Positions 1 through 11,446 of a stretch of 64,000 bases of DNA are shown in pieces. The notes under the pieces were generated by a model that worked only from the letters and a program-made list of their open reading frames with translations, ran no database searches and was not told where the DNA came from. Each line of letters opens with the position of its first letter. Positions within the stretch are counted from its first letter, which is position 1. The DNA is from Boswellia sacra (lineage: Eukaryota; Streptophyta; Magnoliopsida; Sapindales; Burseraceae): contig SNVD02010297.1 in the NCBI GenBank assembly GCA_013180625.2, positions 186,001 through 250,000 of the forward strand, given 5' to 3'. A program made the translations under genes and the position numbers.

Positions 1-507
1 CAAGTGATACATTGTTGAATGAATGAAAATGACTGCTTGATTTATTATAATGGGTTGTGTAACTATGAATTTGAGTAACTGTTTGAATATTTGTGATTTA
101 GTATAATGTTAGAACCTTTCCTATTGGGTTATATGCTCACCCCCTCTCTCCACAGGTACACAAAAAGATACTTGTATTAGTGATGTTCCAGAGCTTTCCT
201 AGGAAGTCTGGGCATTTACATGCATGCGATGGTTTTGAAAAAAGTTTGACTAGCCTAATTTGTGATAGGAATTTTTAGTATGTGATTATCAGCCCATGTT
301 CTAAGTGTGGTCATCAGTGTATGTAAAGTTTATCTTGAACAAATAGCCAGACGTTGTAATGGACTCATGTGACATGTATAAATATATGTATGGATTTAAA
401 AATGAAAAGAAGAAAAAAAATAATGAGATATTGATGATGTCTTTTTATTATTTTTCTAAATCAATCACCCTTAAAGTCTCCAAATAAGAGATTTTAGGGC
501 GTGACAG
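1..507 (+). mobile_element. 3' part of a Gypsy-type LTR (truncated by window edge)
   Basis: This stretch resembles the last 450 bp or so of the two complete Gypsy LTRs at 50566-52870 and 56714-58776. Shared landmarks are the segment around 133-160 (ending in CTCCACAGGTACAC), the GATGTTCCAGAGCTTTC block near 182-199, and the terminus TTAGGGCGTGACA ending at 507. It belongs to a related but not identical family, since spacing and many bases differ. The sequence after 507 (GTGAG...) is interior DNA of another element, so this LTR appears to have inserted into that element. The other end lies outside the window. Confidence 0.75.
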
Positions 508-1149
508 TGAGTCTAGCTGGGAACGCGAAGACGCCTTATAACAATTTGGCAAGCACATCCAACACTACAAGGACGAAAGCGCATCGAGAATGTCACGGAA
601 TTAGTTGGAGGAGGATGTTACGGCCCGCCCAATTTGCTTATTAGAGATGGCCCAAATATGCATAAGGCTTGGCCTAGCTTCTAGAAAGCTTGCAAGCCCA
701 AGCCCATCTTCTAAAATTCTCTAATAAGATAAGTTCTAGAATACTCTTGTACACATCTACCCTTGTACTTATTTACTCTTATACATATCTAGTAGATCAT
801 TCTAGATAGTGAATTAGGACCCTTAGATGCATTAGATCATAGCCATTCATTTGAGAGGTGGTTCACTATAAAAACCCATCCAAGCCTCATTTGTAAATCA
901 TCCAAGCAAATCAAAGCTTTCAAGCAAAGTTGTAAGCAAGCATTCTTGTATAATACAAAGCTGTCTTGCTTAGCAATACTTGTCTCAATCTTCCATCTCT
1001 TCTCTTCTTGCCTACAAAGCTCTTTGGCTCAACGATCCTCTCTTCTCCTCGAGCGAGAAGGCAAACTATAAGGCTTACTTAGCAACTTTCGAGTTCAAGT
1101 TGCCTAAGTGTCGCACGAGCGTGTTGCGCAAACCTCTAAGCTCGTGACA
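508..1149 (+). mobile_element. LTR-retrotransposon remnant: interior end, purine tract and 3' LTR
   Basis: The sequence GGAGGAGGA at about 607-615 is a polypurine tract immediately before TGTTACGGCC, the start of an LTR that runs to CTCGTGACA at 1149 (about 534 bp, TG...CA ends). The LTR holds a TATA-like ACTATAAAAACCC near 866-878 and a pyrimidine-rich transcribed part. Only about 108 bp of interior remain upstream (508-615). The 5' portion of the element is cut off by the LTR fragment at 1-507. I see no 5-bp duplication, because the 5' end of this element is not in the window. Confidence 0.7.
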
Positions 1150-4100
1150 ATATGCTGTAAATGGCTAGAAAAACATGAATTAGAGTGAGTTATGGAATAA
1201 TTTAAAGATTTGATGATGCTAGGAAGCTAGAAGTAAAGTATAAGTATGAATCCTATAGAGTTATTTTTCTGAACAATGTTAAGTTCGAAAATTCCTATAA
1301 ATTCCATGGTTGTTTGCTGACTCTAAAATTTTTATATGATAAACTAGACACATCAACGAGTTTATAGAATTTTGAAAGACATAAAAATTTGCAGTGTATG
1401 AATTGTAATGAATTTTTGAATTTCTAGTTTGAAATTGTGAATTCCCTTGTTTTATAACAGGGCATAGGAAATGAACTCGATTTGAGGGGGCAAATCTTTG
1501 TAAAATTTCTTGATTATTATTATGAAAACTGTTTCATATGTTTTCCATTAGACTGTAAATTTTCATGATTTTTGGAGTTGTGTATGAATTTTATGAATTT
1601 CCAAAACTGGACTTAAAGATTTATGAATGACAATTTCCAAAACAGAGCATATGGAGGAAATTTCATTTGACTAACTTAAACTCCTTAGAAAATCATGATT
1701 TTTGGTGGAATGACTCTTATATGTGTCTAGTTCTAGACTGGAAAGTTTGGTAGAGATTTGATTATTGTAATTTTATAAAATTCTTCAAAGTTGCACTGTT
1801 CAGTTGAGAGATCTGCAGACAGATTTGCTGTGTGAATGAAATTAAGGATTTTCAAGGTTATATGACCTTATTTTTACTCAATAAAATTCATGGACTATAA
1901 TGTGTATGTTTATTTGAGTTCTATGAAGTTGGGTGGTGATTAGAAATGAATAACCTCTTATTATAATAATCCAACTAATATGTGTGTGTGATAGAGTTTA
2001 ATAAATGATGTTATTGGTTGGTTGAACTGTTGTTAACCTATAAGGGGTTTAATGATTTCTAAATGGACATTGATCAGTGTGTCATAACTATGGCAATGGT
2101 TACCAGAGAGGAAGGAGAAGAAGAGGAGGTGAATTTCAAACATCTGTGTTTCTTCTCTTGATACACATGATACCGTTGTCAAGAAATACAGGAAAACAAA
2201 ATTAAGAGGCGAGGCTAATCAGGTAAGTAGCTAGACCCTTCTGAAGACACAACAGATGTTAACTCTTAATGAAATGTATTTAATGATTGTGTTTGTAAAT
2301 ATATGTGAAATGTGTTGATGGAATGTGGATGGGGCCATGAATACATGAACCTTGATATGGGAAATGATTTGATTGCGGTTTATAGTGATTTATGAAATGT
2401 GTGATTTCACACACTTTGATGTATATGTGATTTACATGTTGGTGTAACTTTTATGAGTGTGAGATATAGAAATGTGAATGTGCCCTCATGTATGTAAATT
2501 TGTTATGATATGGCTTGAATAACATTGCCAATGAAACGATGTGTGTATATGATATATGTAGGCCTATTATATTTATGAACGTATATGTGATTAATGAGAA
2601 GCCTACGTAGAACCTCAATTATGATAGTGAACTGCAATATTGTGATGTGTGAAGGCATGCATCACTGTGTGATGTATTATGGATTTGAAATTATATGCCA
2701 AGCCCATTGGAATATATTGAATGTCAAATGTGAAATGTGATATCGTTAAATGCTAGCATTATGGTGAATGAATTGTGATATGTTGTGATTGGGTTAGAAG
2801 CTTGACATAGAGCTTCATTTATGTGACTGAAATGTGAAATATGATATGTGAGTGAAAGCTTAGTATAGAGCTTCACTTATGTGACTGAATGTGAAAACTG
2901 ATATGTGAGTGGCATGCCACAACTTCGGATATTTGGCTCTCATAGCTTAAGGGTAGGTCTGGACCATGTGTTTCCCTACATGGGATTCGGTAGCATGGGC
3001 CCGATATCGCCCAGATTGTCAGACTAGCCTTGAGTTATTTCAAGTGTAGGCATCTCTGTATATATGTATTATTCCGTGTGGCAGGATAAAGTCCAGCAGG
3101 ACTATGTGGCTGTCACCTTTGGGTGATGGCGGATTCGTACAATGTGAGAATGTGATAAATACTCACTGCGACGATACCTTGCCTACGGATGCCGCCAATG
3201 GGTGGCTATGTGATATGGGTCCACATATGTGATCTGACTGTGATATGATAAGTCCTACCTTGATTAGAGAGCACTGTTCCTAAGTATCTGTGACTGTACT
3301 TTGGAAGCTTCCGAAATTATGTGAAATGGATATCCATATGAACAATGTAGCTAGCTTATGGAAACTCATGTGTGAATGATTTATGTGTTTATGGGAGCAC
3401 ATGATGATGTGATAGACTTGTGGAAAGTTAATTTGTAAATGAGACATGTGTATATAAATGGGTGTATGTATGGGTGTATGTGATGAGCTTTGACATGGAA
3501 AAGCCATGCTTGATTACCCATAGATAGGTATTTATGGAATTAGAAATGTGACTAGATAAGAGAGTAATTGGTCTATAAAATTGCTAATGATACAGGGTTG
3601 GCGCAGGAGCACAATTAAATGGTGCAGGAGTGCATCTTTAACGGATCTAAAGAGGTATAGGCAGAGAATTGGCATCGCTGCGCCATACCTTTCGCGCTAG
3701 AGCGCCACTTGCACTGACTCAAGTAAGAGAAAATAGAGAGTTGGCACATGCGTGCCCCTCCCTTGGCGCAGGAGCATGAAACTGAAATTTGCAACGGGTT
3801 GGAAATCAGAAACTTGGCACCACCGTGCCAGTTCCCTTGTGCAGAGACGCGATCCTTGAAAAGTGAAGTCAATTTTCTAACATTTTTAGTAGGGCACTGG
3901 TGGCTTTTATACCGAGAAATGAACAGTAATCAGTTATTTATGGAATAAGTATTGAATAGTAGTCATATTCTGAAATGGTTATCGCCATTAATTGTTTTAT
4001 TTTGAGTGTTACGTCAATTTTTATAATTCTAGCTACTTACTGAGTTTCATACTCACTAGTCTGTTGTATACCTCAGGTATTCAATCAGTTAAAGATTAAG

Positions 4101-4186
4101 AGAGAATTTCGATATAACGACGACTGTGTTCCTTTGACAAGCTCTTTCCCGCTGTACTATTACTATATTGGGTGTGGATTGTGACA
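1150..4186 (+). mobile_element. Large Gypsy-type LTR, 5'-truncated (about 3 kb)
   Basis: This AT-rich, non-coding tract ends in GGATTGTGACA at 4186. It is related, in inverted orientation, to 44341-47318. The best-conserved part (around 3100-3230 here, about 45450-45560 there) includes the CTCACTGCGACGATACC and TTGCCTACGGATGCCGCC words. Both copies carry stretches rich in GGCGCAGGAGC / GCGCTCCTGTGCC-like words (3600-3850 here). The first part of the LTR is missing because another element was inserted at about 1150. Short open frames here (for example 3280-3507, 3615-3872) are not credible genes. Confidence 0.6.
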
Positions 4187-4580
4187 CAACACATCATAAA
4201 AATTTCAAGAGTTTCGAGTCCTTCAAGAGAGAAGATCATAATTGATTGATCTTTTAATAAGACTTATTAGACTTATTAGTAAGTCGGACATTAAAATATT
4301 GTAGCCCGCAATTACTATCATATGAGATCCTCTATTTAGTTCGCGCGTAATTAGAATTATATAAGATCAACTGTAGTTCTATTGCCATTATTATATGATC
4401 AATTATTTAAGAATTTGGCCTTTCCCAGCACACCTGCTGCACGATTTCGTCCTTGTTGTATTTTCTAAATAATTATTCTATAACACATGATAAAAAAAAA
4501 TAAAAAAGAAGAAACATCTACATTTGGGAGAAAATTTAATTAGTACTAATAATTTTATACTAGAGATGGCAATACGTGTA
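4187..4580. repeat. Dispersed repeat of about 390 bp, copy 1
   Basis: This segment matches 61290-61690 as a reverse complement. Shared landmarks include ACACATCATAAAA at the left end, a double GACTTATTAG block, TCTAAATAATTATTCTATAA, and ACTAGAGATGGCA at the right end. The left boundary coincides exactly with the terminus of the large LTR at 4186, so that LTR probably inserted into this repeat. No coding potential is seen. The identity of the repeat is unknown. Confidence 0.7.
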
Positions 4581-4753
4581 TAAATCCTTTTTCAGTTAAA
4601 CATTTCTTGTTTCTTCTCCAATTGTCGACTTGTATCAAAAGTTATGCCTTTTTAGCATTTGATAATGAAAATATATTTCAACTTCCAAGTCATGATATAA
4701 AGAAAAGATATATAAAGGAACAATTAAACATTTCCCGAAACCAATTTAATTTG

Positions 4754-6972
4754 TTACACATGCTTAGGCATTTTCCAATCTTTATAAGGATCTTTCATTT
4801 TTTGAACCTCCATGGCACCAAAAACACCGTATGCACTTTCCTTATCACCACCATCATCATCATCACTAGTTTGATCAAGGGCCAGTAACTCTTCCTTATA
4901 GTTGACACTTTCAATTCTCATCTGCATCACTTTGCCTCTAGAATCATACCCTTTAAGCATATTCACAACTTGTTTCATATTAGGCCTCTTCTCAGGCTCA
5001 GTTTGTACACACAATGCTGCAACATTAATGGCTTGTTTTAATTGGTTTTCGTCGAAGTTCCCCCGAAGCTTTGGATCAACAAGATCCTTAAATCTTCCTT
5101 TGACTATAAGCGGCTCTGCCCATTCTGTTATTGTTCTCTTTACACCTCCGGGGAGCTTTTCTATTGGCTTTCTTCCTGTGAGAATCTCTAGCAGGAGAAT
5201 TCCAAAGCTGTACACATCGCAACTTTCGGAAACCTTTCCCCACATGGCATATTCTGGTGCCAAGTATCCCAATGTGCCCTTGACTCGAGTTGTCATGTGG
5301 CTGACACCTTCCGGGATTAGCTTCGCAAAACCAAAATCGGCCACAAGTGGTTCAAAATCTGAATCCAAGAGCACATTACTGGCCTTTATGTCTCTGTGAA
5401 TGATGTGGGGAGTCACCTCATGGTGCAAGTACCTGTAACAACAATGTTTTTGTTTTAATTTACATGGCATGTGTTACAAATTTTATTTGTACTGGTTAAT
5501 TAGCATCTCAACCAAGACAAAACAAGATAAATGTCCAGGATCATAAGGCTCCTGAACCATGATGCAAGGAAAAATGTTCAATTGACTCCTTAATTAACAT
5601 CTTATGCATTAATTCAATACTTCTCCTTTAATTTTCCTTAGTAAATTTCTTAAAGATTTAAGTTAGATAAATCCTATAATTTGACTTCATGATCCACCTA
5701 AAACAAGTTTCCAAAAGTAGGGATTGTAGGGGTTATACCCAACTTCAATATCATTTTCAGATTTAAAGAGCTTTGAGAAGACATTTGGGTATTAAATCCC
5801 ATATTGTAATTTTTATGTATGACGTTGTGAAAACGGCTAAAGTAGCTTTTCTTTTTCTTTAAATTTTTAGATTGTTTTCAAACTTGTTATGAAATATTAA
5901 TTTTAAAAGTGTTTTAATCAAATACATTTTCTTGAAATGTTTATTTCTGAAAACAATTAAGGTATTGTATCTGAATTAAGAACCGAAAATACGATGTAAC
6001 TAGGCATGCATGATTGTCTAAGTATTGCCTAATATATTAGATTATATAGAATGCAATTCCACGCAATCTATATATGCAATTACTTAATTATAAGTGAAAA
6101 GAGAATAAGTGTAATCTTACAATAGGCCATCTGCAGAGCCAATAACAATCTTCATTCTCCTTTTCCAATCTAATTGAACCTCGTTAGCAAATTGACCATG
6201 GAGATGAGAGAGCAGACTCAGATTGGGCATGTAATCGTATACTATGAGCCGTTGATCAGTCCCTGCACAATAGCCTCTTAGACCCAACAAATTCTTGTGC
6301 CTAACCCTTCCAAGCACTTCAACTTCCACTGCAAATTCCATCTCCGCTTTTGAATTCATAGCTTTCAACTTCTTCACTGCTATCTGCATTATTATTGAAA
6401 ACCCACCAAAAAAATTTTATTTGCCCAGACATTAACAAACTTAGACAATCAATTGGTCGAAGAATTGTCGGAGGATCCAAGGATATATCTCGGATATATT
6501 GAGTCTGTTTATCAAAATTACATTTCAAAAATTGATGTTATTACAATTTTCGAAAGAAAAGAACATGATATCTAATTTGAAATGTTAACCTATCAGGTGA
6601 AATGATACAATTAACAATTTAATACGACTCTTATAATTCATTGTTACAAGTGCAAAATAACTTACTTGAAGACCATCTGAGGTTTTCCCCCAGTAGACAC
6701 TACCAAAGCCACCTTCTCCAAGCTTGTTATCTTCGCTGAAGCCATTTGTAGCATTATGCAACTCCTTGTATGTGAATATCCTCCATGTAGTATTATTAGC
6801 TGCAGTGATTGTGTTTATCCTGAAAAAAAAAAATGCAGCAATGGACGCCAAAACTTAAAGAAAAAGTTCCAATACTTCCTCTAAATATGGCCATGCACAT
6901 TATTTAGAGCTATAGCTTTACATACCTTTCTTCAACGTTCTCTGAACTACAACAACTAAAGACTGATCCCAT
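4754..6972 (-). CDS. PTI1-like receptor-like cytoplasmic serine/threonine kinase (At3g15890-like)
   Basis: Reconstructed as complement(4754..5432, 6121..6383, 6666..6819, 6926..6972), with GT-AG introns throughout; total 1143 nt, 380 residues. The start at 6972 gives MGSVFSCC: Gly2 suits N-myristoylation and Cys7-Cys8 suit palmitoylation, predicting attachment to the cytoplasmic face of the plasma membrane. The kinase domain is complete: glycine loop LGEGGFGSV (about 49-57), catalytic lysine in IAVKKLK (K71), HRD motif [10 protein letters not shown] (D169), ADFG (D187), and APE (213-215). The C-terminal tail is acidic ([11 protein letters not shown]). The closest family I recognise is the PTI1-like kinase group represented by Arabidopsis At3g15890, in signalling downstream of membrane receptors; the substrate is unknown. 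All catalytic residues are present, so it is likely an active kinase. The gene stands alone; its downstream flank is the repeat at 4187-4580. Exon boundaries are inferred from splice signals and homology, not transcripts. Confidence 0.92.
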
Positions 6973-9316
6973 GGTTTTGCACTACAGGAGGGTTTGAGCT
7001 TCAGTTTCCACGGTAAAGTTTCGTCTTTTAAACAAGAAAATGGTGTTCTGGTTATTTCACACGCAATTGCAGCCGCCCTTGGCCGGCTTTGTTAACGAAT
7101 TTTCAATAGATTAAACCATTTGATGATTATTATTCGAATAGACAATATGGGGAAGTATATTATAATAAATATTTGCATTAACATTAATTGGAAACGCAAC
7201 TAAGCATCTGAGTATCATTTATCTAAGATAGTCCGTCATATCTAAGATATAAATCTCACAACTATGCATGAACTTCTTTCCAGCTATTGTTAACTATAAT
7301 TAATTCTTAGTATATTTACTTGTATGTTAACTCAAATAAATTAATATCTAGTGATGATTTAACCTCTGTTTTCTAATAAAATTCCCCTTTAAACAAGTGA
7401 AAAAGTTTTGAAGACTTCGAACTGTCTCATATTATTATGTTTATTTCTTACGCTCATCCACAAGAATTGACATATAAATATATTATAGAAAAATAAAGTA
7501 AACAAATTATTTTAAATTTATTTGGCAAAATTTTGTTTCATATAAAAATACTAAATAAATATGGGATAATCCATCCCAGGACTTCTCTTATTGAGTTACA
7601 TTAATAAGGTTTTAATTTTAAACCCTATCATTTTTTGATTTATTACTCGTAATTGCATAATGCGATTACAACATATGTAATCGTGACAATTAGTTTGACC
7701 TTCAATTAGTTAATATCTCTTTGTTGCTTTTTTCTTTTCTTTCCATTGCTTTTTTTTTTTAATAGCGACACTCTTTCTTTAATTTAATATGAGAGATGTC
7801 AATTTTGTTAAATTTATAGTTCTATTCAATAATTCAAGGTCAGTGAAATTATCATCTAAATAGCCGAGGGAAAAATCATCTGTAGGGTTCATTTTAATTT
7901 GGAGAGTACTCATGTTCTATTAATTGAACTGATAAGCTATTTTCTTGTCATTCCTGAAAGAAATTATGTAAATAATTAATAAACTTTTAATCAATGAAAT
8001 TCCAACTACTAAATAATCAAGCAAAATGCAACTATCAAATAACAACTACTTCAGCCACTTGATATTTATTTTATTTTCTTTCTATTTTTTATATTAAGAG
8101 AGAGAACTTCATGAGAGAAGAACGAAGATTGAGATTAGAAAATTATTGAAAATAATAGTCATGGTCAATACCAAAACATGATGTACAAAATTAGCAACAA
8201 AATAGTAGAGATGTAATAATATAATTAAGTACTGATCAACAAATCAATAAACTGAATAGAAAAAGTCTAGGTGGACAAAATATGATTAGCTGCTATGTCT
8301 TAATCTTTTGCCGTTTGGGTTAATTTGCTTATAAGTCAACCGTCAACACCTATGTGGGTTTCAATATAGGTTTAATTGTTCATTTCTTATTTACGATTAT
8401 TTAAATGATAATACATAAAAGTTATAATATATATGAATTATGGAAGACTAACAATAAATTGACTATAAAATTTATTCAAAACATTAATTATTAATTCGAT
8501 TGTCTAACGTCAACAAACTAATCTAAGCATGTCATTTTGAAGAGTAATAAATCATTAAATACTTAGTAGGATTTTAACTTTAGATTGTTCCTTACTTTAT
8601 CTATTATTTGACTTGTTTGCCAAACAAAAATTAATTATCACTAAGCATTTTGTAACCCTAATTACTTCAACCAGAGCATCTGAAAATCTTGTCCAATTTT
8701 ACTAGAGTACACATCCACAAAACATATAATAAGAAAGATGTTATTTATGATCAGGGTAGTTCAAAGAAATCAAGACGAAAATGAGTTTTCTTCTCTTAAA
8801 AATAAATAAATAAAAGAGAGAATCTTATGGAGCTCCCTAAAGTTTGTTGAGGACCTTTGATTTCGAAAACTACATAAACCTTTTATGTCGTCCGTGTCTT
8901 ATACTAAATTTTGACGTCATTGATTGACCATGTTACTCTCGCTTTTAGTTTTAATAAAATTTGACTAGCATAAAAATAGATATGTGAGACTTTCATAATC
9001 GTTGTAAGGTGTAAGGTTTAATTAAACTTGAAAATTAGAATGTGGATTTAAAAAATAAAAAAAAAAAGATTCACACCTATAGGCTCAATAAAAATTATGA
9101 ACTTAGTAAAAGAAAAGGAAATTTTGAAAATTTTGTGTAACTTCGCATTTAAGTTTCCATTCTTTTTATATATACTTTTTTTTAACCTAATCTTACTAGA
9201 ATTAGTGAAAATTAACATCTAATTTTCTTTTCGTTCTTACTTTGTTGCTTTGTTCTCAATATTAATATTGGAATTATAATTTCTAAAAACATCTCGTTCA
9301 ATCATTTTTTTAAAAA

Positions 9317-9318
<2 letters not shown>
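6973..9318. other. Intergenic, upstream of the kinase gene
   Basis: AT-rich sequence with many short homopolymer runs. The part nearest 6972 must contain the kinase promoter, but I see no convincing TATA box. No open frame of note, RNA gene or element boundary was recognised. Confidence 0.6.

Positions 9319-9350
<32 letters not shown>
9319..9350. repeat. (TA)n microsatellite
   Basis: An uninterrupted run of TA dinucleotides, about 16 units, in otherwise AT-rich spacer. Confidence 0.95.
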
Positions 9351-9354
<4 letters not shown>

Positions 9355-9415
9355 AGAAAAGAAAAAGAGTGATAATAGTGTTTAAGTTGAACATCAAATG
9401 CTAGTTGCGAATGAC

Positions 9416-10446
9416 TAGGGATGGCAAAAACCCGAGGTCCCCGGCCCCGGCCCCGGCCCCAGGAGGGATTTTTGATCTCCATCCCCGAAAATTCTGGGGC
9501 CAGGGCCAGGGCCGAGGCCGGATTTAATCCCGAGTCCGGGTATATTAATTCCTCGGAATGATCCTCAGATTTTTTAATTTTGTTTTTTTAAATTGTACTT
9601 ATATTTGTTTTTGCGAGTACAATTCACTTACCATTTGCTTCAACCTGCAAATACAAGGCCGTTATAGTTAAATATGATGCAAAAAGGCAAAAAAAGAAAG
9701 CTAAAATAAGCAACCTGCCAAAACGCTCAACAAAACTCGACGTGCTCGATATAGCTCGACACAACTCGATATGTAAGTGTCGAGTGTCAGATGATACATC
9801 CGACACTCGATATCTTCGAAAATACACTAATATCGAGTGTCGGTTGTGAATCCGACACGACTCGACATGTAAGTATCGAGTGTCGGATGATGCATTTGAC
9901 ACTCGATGTCTTCTAAAATAGACTGATATTGAGTGTCGTTTGTGAATCCATTTTAGAAGAAATCGAGTGTCGGATGCATCATCCGACACGACTCGACATG
10001 CAAGTGTCGAGTGTCAGATGATGCATCTGACACTTGATGTCTTCTAAAATAAACTGATATCGAGTGTCGGTTGTGAATCCGACACGACTCGACATTTAAG
10101 TGTCGAGTGTCGGATTATGCATCCGACACTCGATGTCTTCTAAAATATACTGATATCGAGCATCCGATACTTGACACTTACATGTCGAGTCGTGTCAAGC
10201 TATATCGAGCGCGTCCAGTTTTATCGAGCATTTTGACAAATTGCTTTTTAACTTCGTTTTTATATTTATTCCGGGCTAGGGCCGAGCCGAGGAGCCTAGT
10301 CCCAGGCCCCTGGCCGGCCCCGGACATTCCCCAGGATTCCTCTCCCGTCCCCAGCAAATCTCTCCGAAAATCCGAGCGATTCCCCAACCCGGCAATGCTG
10401 GGAAATCCGGATACCCGGCTCCGCCTGGGTAATTTTGCCATCCGTA
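9416..10446. mobile_element. Non-autonomous hAT-like DNA transposon (1031 bp)
   Basis: The ends are inverted repeats TAGGGATGGCAAAA (9416-9429) and its near complement TTTTGCCATCCGTA (10433-10446), 13 of 14 matching. The flanks are CGAATGAC (9408-9415) and TGCATGAC (10447-10454), 6 of 8 identical, as expected for an aged 8-bp hAT target duplication. Both termini are GC-rich (CCCGG/GGCCC words) while the middle carries a palindromic tandem array. There is no transposase: the small open frames inside (9624-9989, 10107-10478, 10178-10441) are repeat artefacts. TIR and duplication length fit the hAT superfamily; family assignment is inference. Confidence 0.8.
9777..10160. repeat. 96-bp tandem array with palindromic core
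   Basis: Four units of about 96 bp, with starts of the CGAGTGTC word at 9781, 9877, 10008 and 10104. The second interval is 131 bp because of an extra inverted piece near 9950-9985. Each unit contains a near-perfect palindrome in which CGAGTGTCGGATG faces CATCCGACACTCG. The array lies wholly inside the hAT-like element. Confidence 0.85.
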
Positions 10447-10454
10447 TGCATGAC

Positions 10455-11126
10455 CATATCTATATACAGCAAATGTAATTCACCAATAGTATCATGAATC
10501 CAACATTTTATAAAACTAATTATAATGATTATTTTTTTTCAAGCATAGGACAATTCAAAACATTGTAACCCAAGACTTTCCACTTTATTCTCCACAATGT
10601 TCCATCCATGAGTAACACTCTTGCAATCATAGCACAACACATGTTCAAATCGTGGCCACCCAAGGTTTTTTATTCTCAATTTTAATAAATATAAGATTCT
10701 CGTTGCTGTTTATCCCAAATTGCATAAAGACAAACACAATCCGAAAGTTTCTTCGCTAATAAAGGAGAGCCGTTGAATCTTATAAGTAAAATTTCAAAAC
10801 TTCAAATCCAACATCACTAATGTTCAATTCGATTTGGCTTGATCCATCTTACCCCTAATTAATTAAGTACCTTATTTCCTTTTCATTGACTAATGAATAG
10901 CATAACGGATTTTGCGAAGTTGATATCGTTTTCCACTTGGAATACGTGCTAGGAAGATAGGAATGGAAGAGTTTATAAAAATCCATATATAAGATTTAAG
11001 ATTTCTCACTAGTAGGTTGATAGCATGTTTAAATAATACGATATTACTGAGACAAATAACGTAATGTGTAATAACATAAAACGTAATATCGGTAATATGA
11101 GTCATATTTTTAGTAAAATAATAGTT
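10455..11126. other. Intergenic spacer between two hAT-type elements
   Basis: AT-rich spacer without a supported gene. The small frame at 10890-11174 crosses into the MITE at 11135 and has no recognisable features. Confidence 0.5.
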
Positions 11127-11134
11127 GTGATATT

Positions 11135-11438
11135 TAGGGGTGTTCACGGGTCGGGTCGGGTCGGATTTTTTCATACCCGATCACGACCCGATATTGTTCA
11201 AACTCGATTTTTTAATCCGATTCGGGTTACTATTTAATACCGACCAAACAAAAACCCGATCAACCCGATCGGGTCGGATCGGATTTAATTTAATTAGTCC
11301 AAATATCCAAACCCGATTTGCAACCCGACGCTGTTCAAACTCGATTATTTTAACCCGATTCAGGTCACTATTTAATACCGACCCGAAAAAACCCGACCAA
11401 CCCGATCGGATCGGGTCGGGGATTTTTGAACACCCCTA
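11135..11438. mobile_element. hAT-type MITE with perfect 8-bp target site duplication
   Basis: Starts TAGGGGTGTTCA and ends TGAACACCCCTA (inverted repeats, 12 of 12). It is flanked on both sides by GTGATATT (11127-11134 and 11439-11446), a perfect 8-bp duplication diagnostic of hAT insertion. The 304-bp body is built from GGGTCGG / CCGACCC and CCCGAT / ATCGGG words, so it can fold back. No coding capacity; the 99-codon frame at 11140-11439 is a by-product of these words. Confidence 0.92.
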
Positions 11439-11446
11439 GTGATATT

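Noticed and set aside
4902..5399. 165-codon open frame opposite kinase exon 4
   Set aside because: It is the antisense shadow of a conserved kinase exon and has no domain of its own.
9624..10478. Open frames of 87-123 codons in both strands within the hAT-like element
   Set aside because: They follow the 96-bp palindromic repeat and the GC-rich termini; composition is repeat-driven and no transposase motif is present.
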